Made by a program: the position numbers and the translations under genes
The notes under the pieces: generated by a model
Told to the model about the DNA's origin: nothing
Databases searched by the model: none
Seen by the model: only the letters and a program-made list of their open reading frames with translations
Assembly: GCF_000407185.1 (NCBI RefSeq)
Contig: NZ_KE136483.1
Coordinates: 682,001-746,000 of the forward strand
Reading direction: 5' to 3'
DNA: 64,000 nucleotides
DNA from: Enterococcus malodoratus ATCC 43197
GTDB lineage: Bacteria > Bacillota > Bacilli > Lactobacillales > Enterococcaceae
Shown here: positions 56,315-64,000 of the stretch, piece after piece
How positions within the stretch are numbered: position 1 is the first letter of the stretch
Layout: each line of letters starts with the position of its first letter

Positions 56315-56848
56315 ATGGGAGTTCCAAAAGAAGGAGAGTTTGTAACGATCAAAAGTTACAAGCACGACGGCAGTTTGCATCGAACGTGGCGTGATACCAT
56401 GGTATTAAAAACAAGCGAGTGTTCACTGATCGGCTTGAATGACCACACATTGGTCACAGAATCAGATGGCAGAAGATGGGTCACTCGCGAACCAGCGATC
56501 GTTTATTTTCATCAAAAATACTGGTTCAACATAATAGCAATGATTCGAGAGAAGGGAGTTTCTTATTATTGTAATCTAGCATCACCTTATGTATTAGATG
56601 ACGAGGCACTAAAGTACATTGATTATGATTTGGATGTCAAGGTTTTTCCGGATGGCGAAAAACGCCTATTGGACGTAGATGAATATGAAGCCCATAGTCA
56701 ACAGATGCATTATTCCAAAGAAATTGATTATATCCTCAAGGAAAATGTCAAGATCTTAGTGGACTGGATTAACAATGAGAAGGGGCCTTTTTCCCAAGGC
56801 TATATTGATATCTGGTATGATCGTTACAAGCAATTGTCGCGAAAGTAG
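56315..56848 (+). CDS. ntdp: Nucleoside tri- and diphosphate phosphatase Ntdp (DUF402)
   Basis: A 177-residue protein that closely resembles the Staphylococcus aureus Ntdp family: [19 protein letters not shown] near the start, then [18 protein letters not shown] and SYYCNLASP with [10 protein letters not shown], the metal-binding part. It hydrolyses nucleoside tri- and diphosphates. ATG behind GAAGGGTAGC. Single gene ending in a terminator. Confidence 0.9.
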   Translation: MGVPKEGEFVTIKSYKHDGSLHRTWRDTMVLKTSECSLIGLNDHTLVTESDGRRWVTREPAIVYFHQKYWFNIIAMIREKGVSYYCNLASPYVLDDEALKYIDYDLDVKVFPDGEKRLLDVDEYEAHSQQMHYSKEIDYILKENVKILVDWINNEKGPFSQGYIDIWYDRYKQLSRK

Positions 56849-56852
56849 AAAG

Positions 56853-56889
56853 AAAAGGCCATAACCAATAAAATGGTATGGCCTTTTTT
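56853..56889 (+). terminator. ntdp terminator
   Basis: AAAAGGCCATAACCA pairs with TGGTATGGCCTTTT (one bulge), followed by T residues. The A tract on the other side may also help the convergent GNAT gene. Confidence 0.88.
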
Positions 56890-56919
56890 GATAGTTCTAA
56901 TTCGCAGGTGAACCAGCTG

Positions 56920-57354
56920 TTACAACTCTTTCTTCATATGCACATGATCAATTCCCGCATCTTGAAATACTTCGCCATAGGCAATGTAACCTAGTTTTTG
57001 ATAAAATTTCTCTGCGGTTAATTGTGCTCCAAGCTCGATTTTTTTGAATTGCTGTTGTTTAGCAAACAGTTCTGCTTCTGCGATGATTTCTGCACCAAGG
57101 TTATTTCCGCGGTAATCTTTTAATACCGCCATGCGTTGCAATTTGAATGTCTGGTCATCTAGCGGTAATAAGCGTACAGTAGCTGCCGGCTTCTGATCGT
57201 CCGTATAAAGAACGAAATGAACGGAATAGGCTTCATTTTCGTCGATTTCTAAATTAGCAGGAACGCCTTGCTCCTGAACAAAAACTTTTTGCCGGATTCG
57301 AACCGCATCTAGATATATATCGCTCATCGTATCCTTAGTGATTAAAATTTTCAT
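56920..57354 (-). CDS. GNAT N-acetyltransferase
   Basis: A 144-residue ElaA-like GNAT protein: VRIRQKVFVQEQGVP, LQRMAVLKDYRGNNLGAEI (acetyl-CoA loop), and AEKFYQKLGYIAYGEVF. It transfers an acetyl group from acetyl-CoA; substrate unknown. ATG 57354 with GAGGAAGG upstream; a longer frame overlapping the divergent gene is unsupported. Confidence 0.88.
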   Translation of the reverse strand: MKILITKDTMSDIYLDAVRIRQKVFVQEQGVPANLEIDENEAYSVHFVLYTDDQKPAATVRLLPLDDQTFKLQRMAVLKDYRGNNLGAEIIAEAELFAKQQQFKKIELGAQLTAEKFYQKLGYIAYGEVFQDAGIDHVHMKKEL

Positions 57355-57430
57355 AATGACACCTTCCTCAAGGGGATTTTTCTCCACATGATGTATACTA
57401 TAAACTAAATCTAAAAAAAGGAGTAGATGG

Positions 57431-58555
57431 ATGTTTGAAAAAATAAAAAATTCAAAATTAATGTTTTGGTCAGTCGAAATTTTGATCATTGCGACATTGA
57501 TTTTGGTTTCATCAAAAATTGATTTTGTCTTTCAACCGATTGGGACATTCTTTACCACGTTATTTGCGCCAATCTTGATTGCCGGCTTTTTGTATTATTT
57601 ATTAAATCCTTTGGTAAATCTATTGATGAAGATGGGCGTTAAGCGATTGTTTGCGATTCTGCTGATTTTTGTCTTGCTGATCGGAATTATCGTGTTGATC
57701 TTTATGAGTGTTATTCCTAATCTAGTTGAGCAGCTGGTTTCTTTGGCCAAAAATATTCCTGGGTTCATTAGCAATATGCAGGACTGGCTGCAGCAGGCTG
57801 CGGATAATGCGACACGTTTCCCGCTTTTCAAAGAATTGGATGTTGATAAATATATCAATAATCTGGATGTTTCGGCAGGAAGCATTTTACAAAAATCATT
57901 AGCTGGGGTAACGAATGGTTTGGGTTCTGTGATAGGCAAGATTACCACGGTGGTCTTATTATTAATTACAGTGCCTTTTATCCTGTTTTATATGTTGAAG
58001 GACGGGGACAAACTGGTTCCCAATGTTGAGCGGCTGTTTCCTGAGAAACAGCGGGATAATATTAAGGGACTCTTGAAACAGCTGAATAAGACGTTATCGG
58101 ATTATATCAGCGGTCAAGCGATCGAATGTTTATTCGTCGGAACATTTACTTTTCTAGGTTACTTGCTGATTGGGGTCGACTACGCCTTCTTATTTGGAGT
58201 AATCGCTGGATTGACGAATTTAATTCCTTACTTAGGGCCATATTTAGGTCTGGCACCCGCATTGGTGTACACCTTTTTCGATTCGCCCTATAAAGCCTTA
58301 TTATGTATCGTGATTGTATTAATTGTTCAGCAAGTCGATGGGAATGTGATCTATCCAAATGTAATTGGGAAATCGTTGAACATCCACCCATTAACGATCA
58401 TTTTGATTTTACTAGTGGCAGGAAATCTTGCTGGGATACTTGGCGTATTTTTAGGTGTACCAGTTTATGCCATTTTGCGTACGGTGATTGTTTTCATAGT
58501 GAAAATAGTTAAGCAAAGCAATCAAGAAGAGCGAGAGCAGGAGTTCTTAAGTTAG
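57431..58555 (+). CDS. AI-2E family transporter
   Basis: A 374-residue membrane protein of the AI-2E/PerM family (about eight helices). The characteristic central part VVLLLITVPFILFYMLKDG and IAGLTNLIPYLGPYLGLAP are present. Members export small molecules or act as sodium/proton antiporters; the signal AI-2 role should not be assumed. ATG behind AAAGGAG. Confidence 0.88.
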   Translation: MFEKIKNSKLMFWSVEILIIATLILVSSKIDFVFQPIGTFFTTLFAPILIAGFLYYLLNPLVNLLMKMGVKRLFAILLIFVLLIGIIVLIFMSVIPNLVEQLVSLAKNIPGFISNMQDWLQQAADNATRFPLFKELDVDKYINNLDVSAGSILQKSLAGVTNGLGSVIGKITTVVLLLITVPFILFYMLKDGDKLVPNVERLFPEKQRDNIKGLLKQLNKTLSDYISGQAIECLFVGTFTFLGYLLIGVDYAFLFGVIAGLTNLIPYLGPYLGLAPALVYTFFDSPYKALLCIVIVLIVQQVDGNVIYPNVIGKSLNIHPLTIILILLVAGNLAGILGVFLGVPVYAILRTVIVFIVKIVKQSNQEEREQEFLS

Positions 58556-58616
58556 ACAGCTTCTTTATCATTCGGAAATGATTGCATAAAAACAAGTGAT
58601 GTGATACGATTTTATC

Positions 58617-58640
58617 GTGGCCTTTGTGCCACTTTTTTTA
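58617..58640 (+). terminator. Terminator after the AI-2E gene
   Basis: GTGGC/GCCAC stem with loop CTTTGT, then seven T residues. Confidence 0.65.
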
Positions 58641-58668
58641 CACTTTAAATTAAGGAGCGAATGCAATT

Positions 58669-60045
58669 ATGAATGCTGACCCCGATAGTCAGTCGTTATT
58701 CTTACAATTGGGTTTATTAGTAATTTTAACGTTAATCAACGGATTTTTGGCTGCGGCTGAAATTGCGGTGGTGTCGGTTAATAAAAACCGAGTAGAACAA
58801 AAGGCAGAAGAAGGAAACCTGAAATCACAAAAATTATTAGCGGTCATCCAAAACCCGAATAATTTCTTGTCTACCATTCAAGTAGGGATTACTTTAGTCA
58901 ACATCTTGTCAGGGGCATCCTTGGCTGATAGTCTATCTGCTCGTTTAGCACCATTATTAGGTGGAAGTACGATTGCACGAACGGCTGCGGCTGCGATCGT
59001 CATGATTTTATTGACCTATGTTTCGATTGTATTTGGAGAATTATATCCCAAGCGGATTGCCATGACCAAGACCGAAGAAGTAGCGCAATTTACTTCCGGT
59101 GTGGTACGTAAAATAGGAGTAATCACAAAACCATTCGTCTGGTTGTTGACCGCTTCTACGAATTTATTGGCAAAAATCACGCCAATGACCTTCGATGATG
59201 AAGATACAAAAATGACCCGTGACGAAATGCGTTATATGTTAGAGACTGAAGGCGTATTGGATAACGACGAGATCGAAATGCTGCAGGGTGTTTTTTCATT
59301 AGACACAAAGGTAGCGCGTGAAGTAATGGTTCCTCGAACCGATTCTTTCATGATCGATATCAATGATCCGGTATTAGAAAGTATTGATGAAATCTTAAAT
59401 GAAAGCTATTCAAGAATTCCCGTATACGATGAAGACAAGGATACAGTTGTTGGAATATTGCATACGAAGACATTGTTAAAAGCTGCACGTCATTTTGGTT
59501 TCGAAAATGTTGAATTGCGTAAAATTTTGCAAGAACCATTATTCGTACCAGAAACGATTTTTATTGATGACTTACTATATGAATTGAAGAAAACCCAAAA
59601 CCAAATGTCGATTCTGCTTGATGAATACGGCGGCATGGTAGGGCTCGTTACGTTAGAAGACCTATTAGAAGAAATCGTTGGAGAGATCGACGATGAATCT
59701 GATGAGGTTGAGAAGCTTTATGAAAAAGTCGGTGACAATGAATACTTAATCAACGGAAAAATGTTGATTGAAGATTTTAATGAAGAATTCGACTTAAACT
59801 TGCACATGAGCGATGTCGATACGATGGCCGGCTACTTAATTACTGCTTTAGGAACGATTCCTGATGAAGGAGAGAAACTTTCCTTTGATGTGGATGATTT
59901 AACGTTGATTTCTGAAGAAATGGAAGGCTCTCGTGTTTTAACGCTGCGTGCAATTTTTCATCCAGACGAACATGAAGACGCTGAACCTGAAGAAGGTCGC
60001 CGTTTATTCACCAAAGACTTTGAAGATGATGAACCTCGTCGTTAA
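58669..60045 (+). CDS. HlyC/CorC family protein with CNNM and CBS domains
   Basis: A 458-residue membrane protein. DUF21/CNNM domain with three or four helices (about 12-150), two CBS domains (about 205-330; VPRTDSFMIDIND, YSRIPVYDED) and a C-terminal CorC_HlyC domain (about 345-435). Such proteins are linked to magnesium export or resistance; older hemolysin labels are misleading. The tail is very acidic. ATG behind AAGGAG. Confidence 0.9.
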   Translation: MNADPDSQSLFLQLGLLVILTLINGFLAAAEIAVVSVNKNRVEQKAEEGNLKSQKLLAVIQNPNNFLSTIQVGITLVNILSGASLADSLSARLAPLLGGSTIARTAAAAIVMILLTYVSIVFGELYPKRIAMTKTEEVAQFTSGVVRKIGVITKPFVWLLTASTNLLAKITPMTFDDEDTKMTRDEMRYMLETEGVLDNDEIEMLQGVFSLDTKVAREVMVPRTDSFMIDINDPVLESIDEILNESYSRIPVYDEDKDTVVGILHTKTLLKAARHFGFENVELRKILQEPLFVPETIFIDDLLYELKKTQNQMSILLDEYGGMVGLVTLEDLLEEIVGEIDDESDEVEKLYEKVGDNEYLINGKMLIEDFNEEFDLNLHMSDVDTMAGYLITALGTIPDEGEKLSFDVDDLTLISEEMEGSRVLTLRAIFHPDEHEDAEPEEGRRLFTKDFEDDEPRR

Positions 60046-60055
60046 GAATTTTTAG

Positions 60056-60089
60056 AAAACATTCTGCTTTGCAGGGTGTTTTCTTTTTG
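60056..60089 (+). terminator. Intrinsic terminator
   Basis: AAAACATTCTGC pairs with GCAGGGTGTTTT (two G-U pairs), loop TTT, followed by CTTTTTG. Confidence 0.85.
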
Positions 60090-60274
60090 TCAGCTGTCTA
60101 TTTATTTAACAGTTTAGTCTGATTGAAAAATGATGAACAGCCAGACTCGTTAATTTTTACATAATGAATCATGATAACTTGTGCTTTTGCGAATAAAATA
60201 TTCGGGCGAATTAATGAGATGAACCACTCCAAATGAGCAGTAGTAAAAAGAGTCAGTGCAAGAGCGATTCAACT
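60090..60274. other. Gene-free stretch before prfC
   Basis: Part of the 306-nt gap between the HlyC-type gene and prfC. No gene, repeat or RNA was recognised here. Confidence 0.4.
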
Positions 60275-60303
60275 TTCCAACCAAGTAAAATCCATGCTAT
60301 ACT
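60275..60303 (+). promoter_or_regulatory. Candidate prfC promoter
   Basis: TTCCAA (60275-60280), 17 nt, TATACT (60298-60303) preceded by TGC, which makes an extended -10. About 50 nt before prfC. Confidence 0.55.
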
Positions 60304-60351
60304 GATTGGGTTGAAATTTTAAAGATATTAGATAATGAATGGAGCAATAGA

Positions 60352-61929
60352 ATGAATAATCCTGATTTAAAACAACAAGTCGACAGCCGCCGTACTTTTG
60401 CCATTATTTCCCATCCGGATGCCGGTAAAACAACGATTACTGAGCAATTATTACTTTTCGGCGGAGCGATTCGTCAAGCCGGAACTGTAAAAGGGAAAAA
60501 GACAGGGAACTTTGCGAAGTCTGACTGGATGGATATTGAAAAACAACGTGGTATCTCAGTAACGAGTTCTGTGATGCAGTTTGATTTTGACGATAAACGA
60601 GTAAATATTTTGGATACACCCGGACATGAGGATTTCTCTGAGGATACTTATCGGACCTTGATGGCCGTTGATAGTGCCGTGATGGTTATCGATAGCGCGA
60701 AGGGGATCGAGGCACAAACAAAGAAGCTTTTCCAGGTTGTTAAACGCCGGGGCATTCCAATCTTTACCTTCATCAACAAATTAGACCGTGATGGTCGTGA
60801 GCCATTAGAATTGCTGGAAGAACTGGAAGAATTGTTGGATATCGAATCGTATCCAATGAATTGGCCAATCGGCATGGGTAAAGGGTTAGAAGGTTTGTAT
60901 GATATTGACAATGAACGGATTGAGTTTTATCGCCCAGAGCAATATGAAGGCGAACGATTTGTAAAATTGACTAACGGTGAGATCGCAGGTGACCACCCAT
61001 TAAAAGAAAAGTCGATTTATGAAGATGTTTTAGGAGAGGTAGAATTAGTTCGTGAGGCTGGCGATCAATTCGATCTCGAAAAAATTGAACGTGGTGACCA
61101 AACGCCGGTCTTCTTTGGTTCAGCGTTAACAAACTTTGGAGTGGAGACATTTTTAGAGCGGTTTGTCGATTTAGCACCAAAACCACATGCTCATAAAACC
61201 GAAACTGGAGAAGCAGTTTCTCCATACGAAGAAGAATTCTCAGGCTTTGTTTTCAAAATCCAAGCCAACATGAATCCGAACCATCGTGACCGTATTGCTT
61301 TCGTACGTATCTGTTCAGGAACTTTTGAACGTGGAATGGATGTTATGCTTGGCCGTACTGGCAAAAAGATGAAGTTGAGCAATGTGACTCAATTTATGGC
61401 GGATGCACGGGAAAATGTTGAAGAAGCAGTTGCGGGAGATATCATTGGCGTTTACGATACAGGAAACTATCAAATCGGTGATACTTTGTATGAAGGGAAA
61501 TTAAAAGTCGCTTACGAAGAGCTGCCGTCATTTACCCCAGAATTATTTATGAAGGTCACTGCTAAGAACGTGATGAAACAGAAATCCTTCCATAAAGGAA
61601 TCTATCAATTGGTTCAAGAGGGCGCAATCCAATTGTACAAGACATACTTAACGGATGAATATATTATCGGTGCTGTCGGGCAGCTGCAGTTTGAAGTTTT
61701 CCAACACCGGATGCTGAATGAATACAATGCTGAAGTTGTGATGACTCCAATGGGGAATAAAATTGCTCGCTGGATTGATCCAGAACAATTAGATGAACGA
61801 ATGAGCTCAAGCCGCAATATTTTGGCTAAGGATCGTTTTGACCAGCCGCTGTTCCTTTTCGAAAATCAATTTGCGATGCGCTGGTTCGCGGACAAGTATC
61901 CTGAAGTAGAACTAAAGAGCTTGATGTAA
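60352..61929 (+). CDS. prfC: Peptide chain release factor 3
   Basis: A 525-residue GTPase that frees RF1/RF2 from the ribosome after termination. P-loop HPDAGKTT at 21-28, switch [14 protein letters not shown] motif near 142, and [14 protein letters not shown] typical for RF3 rather than EF-G. Length normal. ATG behind GGAG. It is followed closely by the large membrane protein. Confidence 0.95.
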   Translation: MNNPDLKQQVDSRRTFAIISHPDAGKTTITEQLLLFGGAIRQAGTVKGKKTGNFAKSDWMDIEKQRGISVTSSVMQFDFDDKRVNILDTPGHEDFSEDTYRTLMAVDSAVMVIDSAKGIEAQTKKLFQVVKRRGIPIFTFINKLDRDGREPLELLEELEELLDIESYPMNWPIGMGKGLEGLYDIDNERIEFYRPEQYEGERFVKLTNGEIAGDHPLKEKSIYEDVLGEVELVREAGDQFDLEKIERGDQTPVFFGSALTNFGVETFLERFVDLAPKPHAHKTETGEAVSPYEEEFSGFVFKIQANMNPNHRDRIAFVRICSGTFERGMDVMLGRTGKKMKLSNVTQFMADARENVEEAVAGDIIGVYDTGNYQIGDTLYEGKLKVAYEELPSFTPELFMKVTAKNVMKQKSFHKGIYQLVQEGAIQLYKTYLTDEYIIGAVGQLQFEVFQHRMLNEYNAEVVMTPMGNKIARWIDPEQLDERMSSSRNILAKDRFDQPLFLFENQFAMRWFADKYPEVELKSLM

Positions 61930-61951
61930 AATGTTAAGAAAGGGAACTTTG

Positions 61952-63736
61952 ATGCAGAGACTAAAAAGTGACACAGCAAGTATTTTAAAAAAGATCAAGC
62001 GGCCAAGTAGTTTAATTTTACTAGCTATAGTGATCGTTTTGACCGTGTTTCGTTTAGTATTGAGCGCGAAGGCCCCTTATTTCACCAACTTATATGCTGG
62101 TTATGATGACCAATTGTTCATTCATTACAGCGAAGAAATGCTAAAGGGAAATTGGTTAGGGGAGTATTCAACGAAAGCTCTATCTAAAGGAATTTCCTAC
62201 TCGCTCTTTATGGTGTGGGCTAATAAATTACATCTATCGTACGGAATCCTTTTAGGAATTTTCAACATAGTGGCTAGTTCAGTTGCGGCAATCGCACTTC
62301 GGCCGCTAGTTAATAATCGATGGATGCTAACTTTTATTTATACATTCTTTTTATACTCGCCAGTAGCTTTGACGAGTGAATATAGCACACGTATTTATCG
62401 AAATACTCTTGTCGTTCCAGCAGTATTATTAGTAATTGGTTGTCTGGTAGGATTGTATTTTAGAAGAAATGGCCGGCTCAAGCCATTTCTTCTATGGAGT
62501 TTTGGATTGACAATAATTTTTCCTTTTTACTGGTACATACGCGAAGATTCTTTGTGGCTTTTACCGCTAATGATTGTCGGTCTATCGGTAATTGCGGGAT
62601 CGGTTATTTTTGAAAATGATCCAGAATTTAAACTGAAAACTCTTCGTGCTTCCATCAAAAAATTCTATTTTACGAAGAAACAGTTAATAAAGCTGATCAT
62701 GTGTCTTCTGCCATTCTTAATGCTTATTTCATCGACTAAGGTTTTGCAGAAGCTCAATAAAGAGCATTATGGCATTTCGCTAGTCAACGATCGAACTGGT
62801 GGAGCTTTTGGCGATGTTTCGAAACAATTGATTCGAATGGATGACGGGACAGAAATAAATCAAACCAATAGTAAAGTTTGGGTTTCAAAAAGGTCTTTGG
62901 AGAAAGCGGAGGCTGTTTCGCCAACGCTTAAATCAATCGCAAAAAATATCGATTGGATTTATCATGGCAGTCCTTGGAGTGGTGGCGAGGATATTGCTGG
63001 TGATATTATTTTTTGGGCGTTAAGGGACGCCGCGACACAAGCGGGTTACTACAAAGATGCAGAGCAGACAGAAGCGTTTTGGCGAAAGGTTGATTCAGAA
63101 TTATCGACAGCTTATAAAAATGGCAAGCTGAAGAAAAAGAATGAAATTTATCTGACTGCCACAGGTGATGGAAAATTAAGAAAAGATTTGCCGCTTGTCG
63201 GTGAATTTATGAAAAGCGGATTTGACTATAATGTTTTTTATAAAAATTATGGTCAAGGGACAGACAGAACACTGGGACCTAAAGAAGATATAACAAGAGC
63301 AGAGAATTTGCTAAGGCATTCATTCTCCGAAAATTGGCGAGATGTGAATGTTGCTCAGTCTAAACCAGTCGAACCCACTAGAACTGCGAGGGTGTCTAAT
63401 CACATCATTACAGTCTATCAAAAGCTAACACCAATTTGGATTGTTTTTTGTGGGATAGGCCTTTTAATTATCTTAATTGGCAGTCTTTTTTCAAAAAAGC
63501 AGTTAAAAATGTTTCGAGGAATGTTGCTGATTTTGTTTGGATTGATGTTATCTTATTTAATCTTTTTGATTGGGGTGTCGTGGTTTTGTTCATGGGCACC
63601 AGAACGAAAAGAACTTTTTATGATGATCTATACTGGGGCAGGGGTGCCGGTCATTCAGTGGATAGAAGTTCTTGCTTTTGTTGGAATTCTTCAACTGCCT
63701 ATTATTGCTAAAAAAATAAATAAAAAAAATAGTTGA
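61952..63736 (+). CDS. Large membrane protein, possible GT-C glycosyltransferase
   Basis: A 594-residue polytopic protein. An N-terminal helix (about 20-38), an outer-loop AGYDDQLFIHYSEEML with an acidic pair, about eight more helices, an outside domain (about 260-470), and three C-terminal helices. The acidic pair after the first helix suggests the GT-C fold, which would use a polyprenyl-phosphate sugar such as that of the GtrB-type enzyme; this is inference. ATG 61952 is preferred over 61931 because AAAGGGAA precedes it. Confidence 0.7.
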   Translation: MQRLKSDTASILKKIKRPSSLILLAIVIVLTVFRLVLSAKAPYFTNLYAGYDDQLFIHYSEEMLKGNWLGEYSTKALSKGISYSLFMVWANKLHLSYGILLGIFNIVASSVAAIALRPLVNNRWMLTFIYTFFLYSPVALTSEYSTRIYRNTLVVPAVLLVIGCLVGLYFRRNGRLKPFLLWSFGLTIIFPFYWYIREDSLWLLPLMIVGLSVIAGSVIFENDPEFKLKTLRASIKKFYFTKKQLIKLIMCLLPFLMLISSTKVLQKLNKEHYGISLVNDRTGGAFGDVSKQLIRMDDGTEINQTNSKVWVSKRSLEKAEAVSPTLKSIAKNIDWIYHGSPWSGGEDIAGDIIFWALRDAATQAGYYKDAEQTEAFWRKVDSELSTAYKNGKLKKKNEIYLTATGDGKLRKDLPLVGEFMKSGFDYNVFYKNYGQGTDRTLGPKEDITRAENLLRHSFSENWRDVNVAQSKPVEPTRTARVSNHIITVYQKLTPIWIVFCGIGLLIILIGSLFSKKQLKMFRGMLLILFGLMLSYLIFLIGVSWFCSWAPERKELFMMIYTGAGVPVIQWIEVLAFVGILQLPIIAKKINKKNS

Positions 63737-63761
63737 AGCATTTCGCTTCAACTATTTTTTT
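63723..63761. terminator. Bidirectional terminator
   Basis: Perfect stem ATAGTTGAAGC/GCTTCAACTAT, loop ATTTC, with A and T tracts on both sides. It serves the membrane-protein gene and the convergent minus-strand gene. Confidence 0.92.
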
Positions 63762-64000
63762 GTTATCGACATTTCAATCAGACCAGGAGATTCAAGATAA
63801 GAAATATTTGCGAAATCATACGTACCCTCATCTAGTTTACGTTTAAAGTATTTATGTACAAAGTCAATCTCTGAGGGCATAATGTTTCGATTATCGTTTT
63901 TTAATACGATTTCTGCATGCTTATAAGCATCAGTATATATTACGGTAGTATTGCCGATTGTATAAACCTTTATCATGTTAGCATCAGTGTTCTCTAGCTG
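63752..64000 (-). CDS. C-terminal part of an unknown protein (cut by window edge)
   Basis: 82 codons are open from the right edge to a stop at 63752. The ATG at 63976 has no ribosome site and the frame stays open upstream of it, so the gene most likely starts outside. The visible part mixes strands and a basic helix (VHKYFKRKL) and ends in IEMSITKK. Not recognised; no membrane segment is seen. Confidence 0.65.
   Translation of the reverse strand, partial: QLENTDANMIKVYTIGNTTVIYTDAYKHAEIVLKNDNRNIMPSEIDFVHKYFKRKLDEGTYDFANISYLESPGLIEMSITKK

Overview
The window reads as chromosome of a low-GC Firmicute, most likely Enterococcus or a close relative. The evidence is a rhamnose-polysaccharide (Epa-type) locus in enterococcal order, liaFSR downstream of greA and mltG, strong AGGAGG-type ribosome sites and many TTG starts. 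The species cannot be fixed from the sequence alone. No tRNA, rRNA, CRISPR array, prophage or intact insertion sequence was seen.

Layout. 1-2.5 kb: flavodoxin (minus), methionine aminopeptidase and a YihY-type membrane protein. 2.5-27 kb: the conserved polysaccharide locus, all on the plus strand. It has the TagO-like initiating transferase (epaA), two GT2 enzymes, the dTDP-L-rhamnose genes rmlA-rmlC-rmlB-rmlD, a third GT2, two large polytopic membrane proteins, an ABC exporter (epaL/epaM), two giant multidomain glycosyltransferases, an LtaS/GacH-like polyol-phosphate transferase with a complete active site, and an acyltransferase. Two small cytosolic genes of unknown role (13.3-14.7 kb) sit between terminator-like hairpins inside this locus. 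27-41 kb: an AT-rich, probably strain-variable decoration module. It starts with a polyprenyl-phosphate sugar transferase (epaR-like) and carries GT2 enzymes, an IspD-family cytidylyltransferase paired with an SDR, a Wzy-like polymerase, a TagF-type polyol-phosphate transferase, a Caps_synth transferase, a Wzx flippase, a GalE-like epimerase, and a polyprenyl-P-sugar synthase with a large membrane partner.

41-64 kb returns to ordinary chromosome: mltG, greA, liaFSR with a LiaR-type operator, an RCK potassium regulator, a HesB-like protein, gtrB- and gtrA-type genes, a hydroxyacid dehydrogenase, DUF1189, sodA, an LCP ligase, rlmD, recX, mutY, ntdp, a GNAT acetyltransferase, an AI-2E family transporter, a CBS/HlyC protein, prfC, a large membrane protein and the C-terminal end of an unknown minus-strand gene.

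How the parts fit (inference from families): epaA to epaO would make a rhamnan on undecaprenyl phosphate and export it by the ABC route. The 27-41 kb module would build a separate repeat-unit polymer containing polyol phosphate by a Wzx/Wzy route, giving a teichoic-acid-like decoration. The LtaS-like enzyme could add a further polyol phosphate outside the cell. The LCP protein at 51.5 kb is a candidate for attaching polymers to peptidoglycan, and liaFSR watches the envelope. The most notable points are the putative CDP-polyol pathway, the acyltransferase-like/LtaS fusion, the decayed second glycosyltransferase domain of the epaN product, and the candidate LiaR box.
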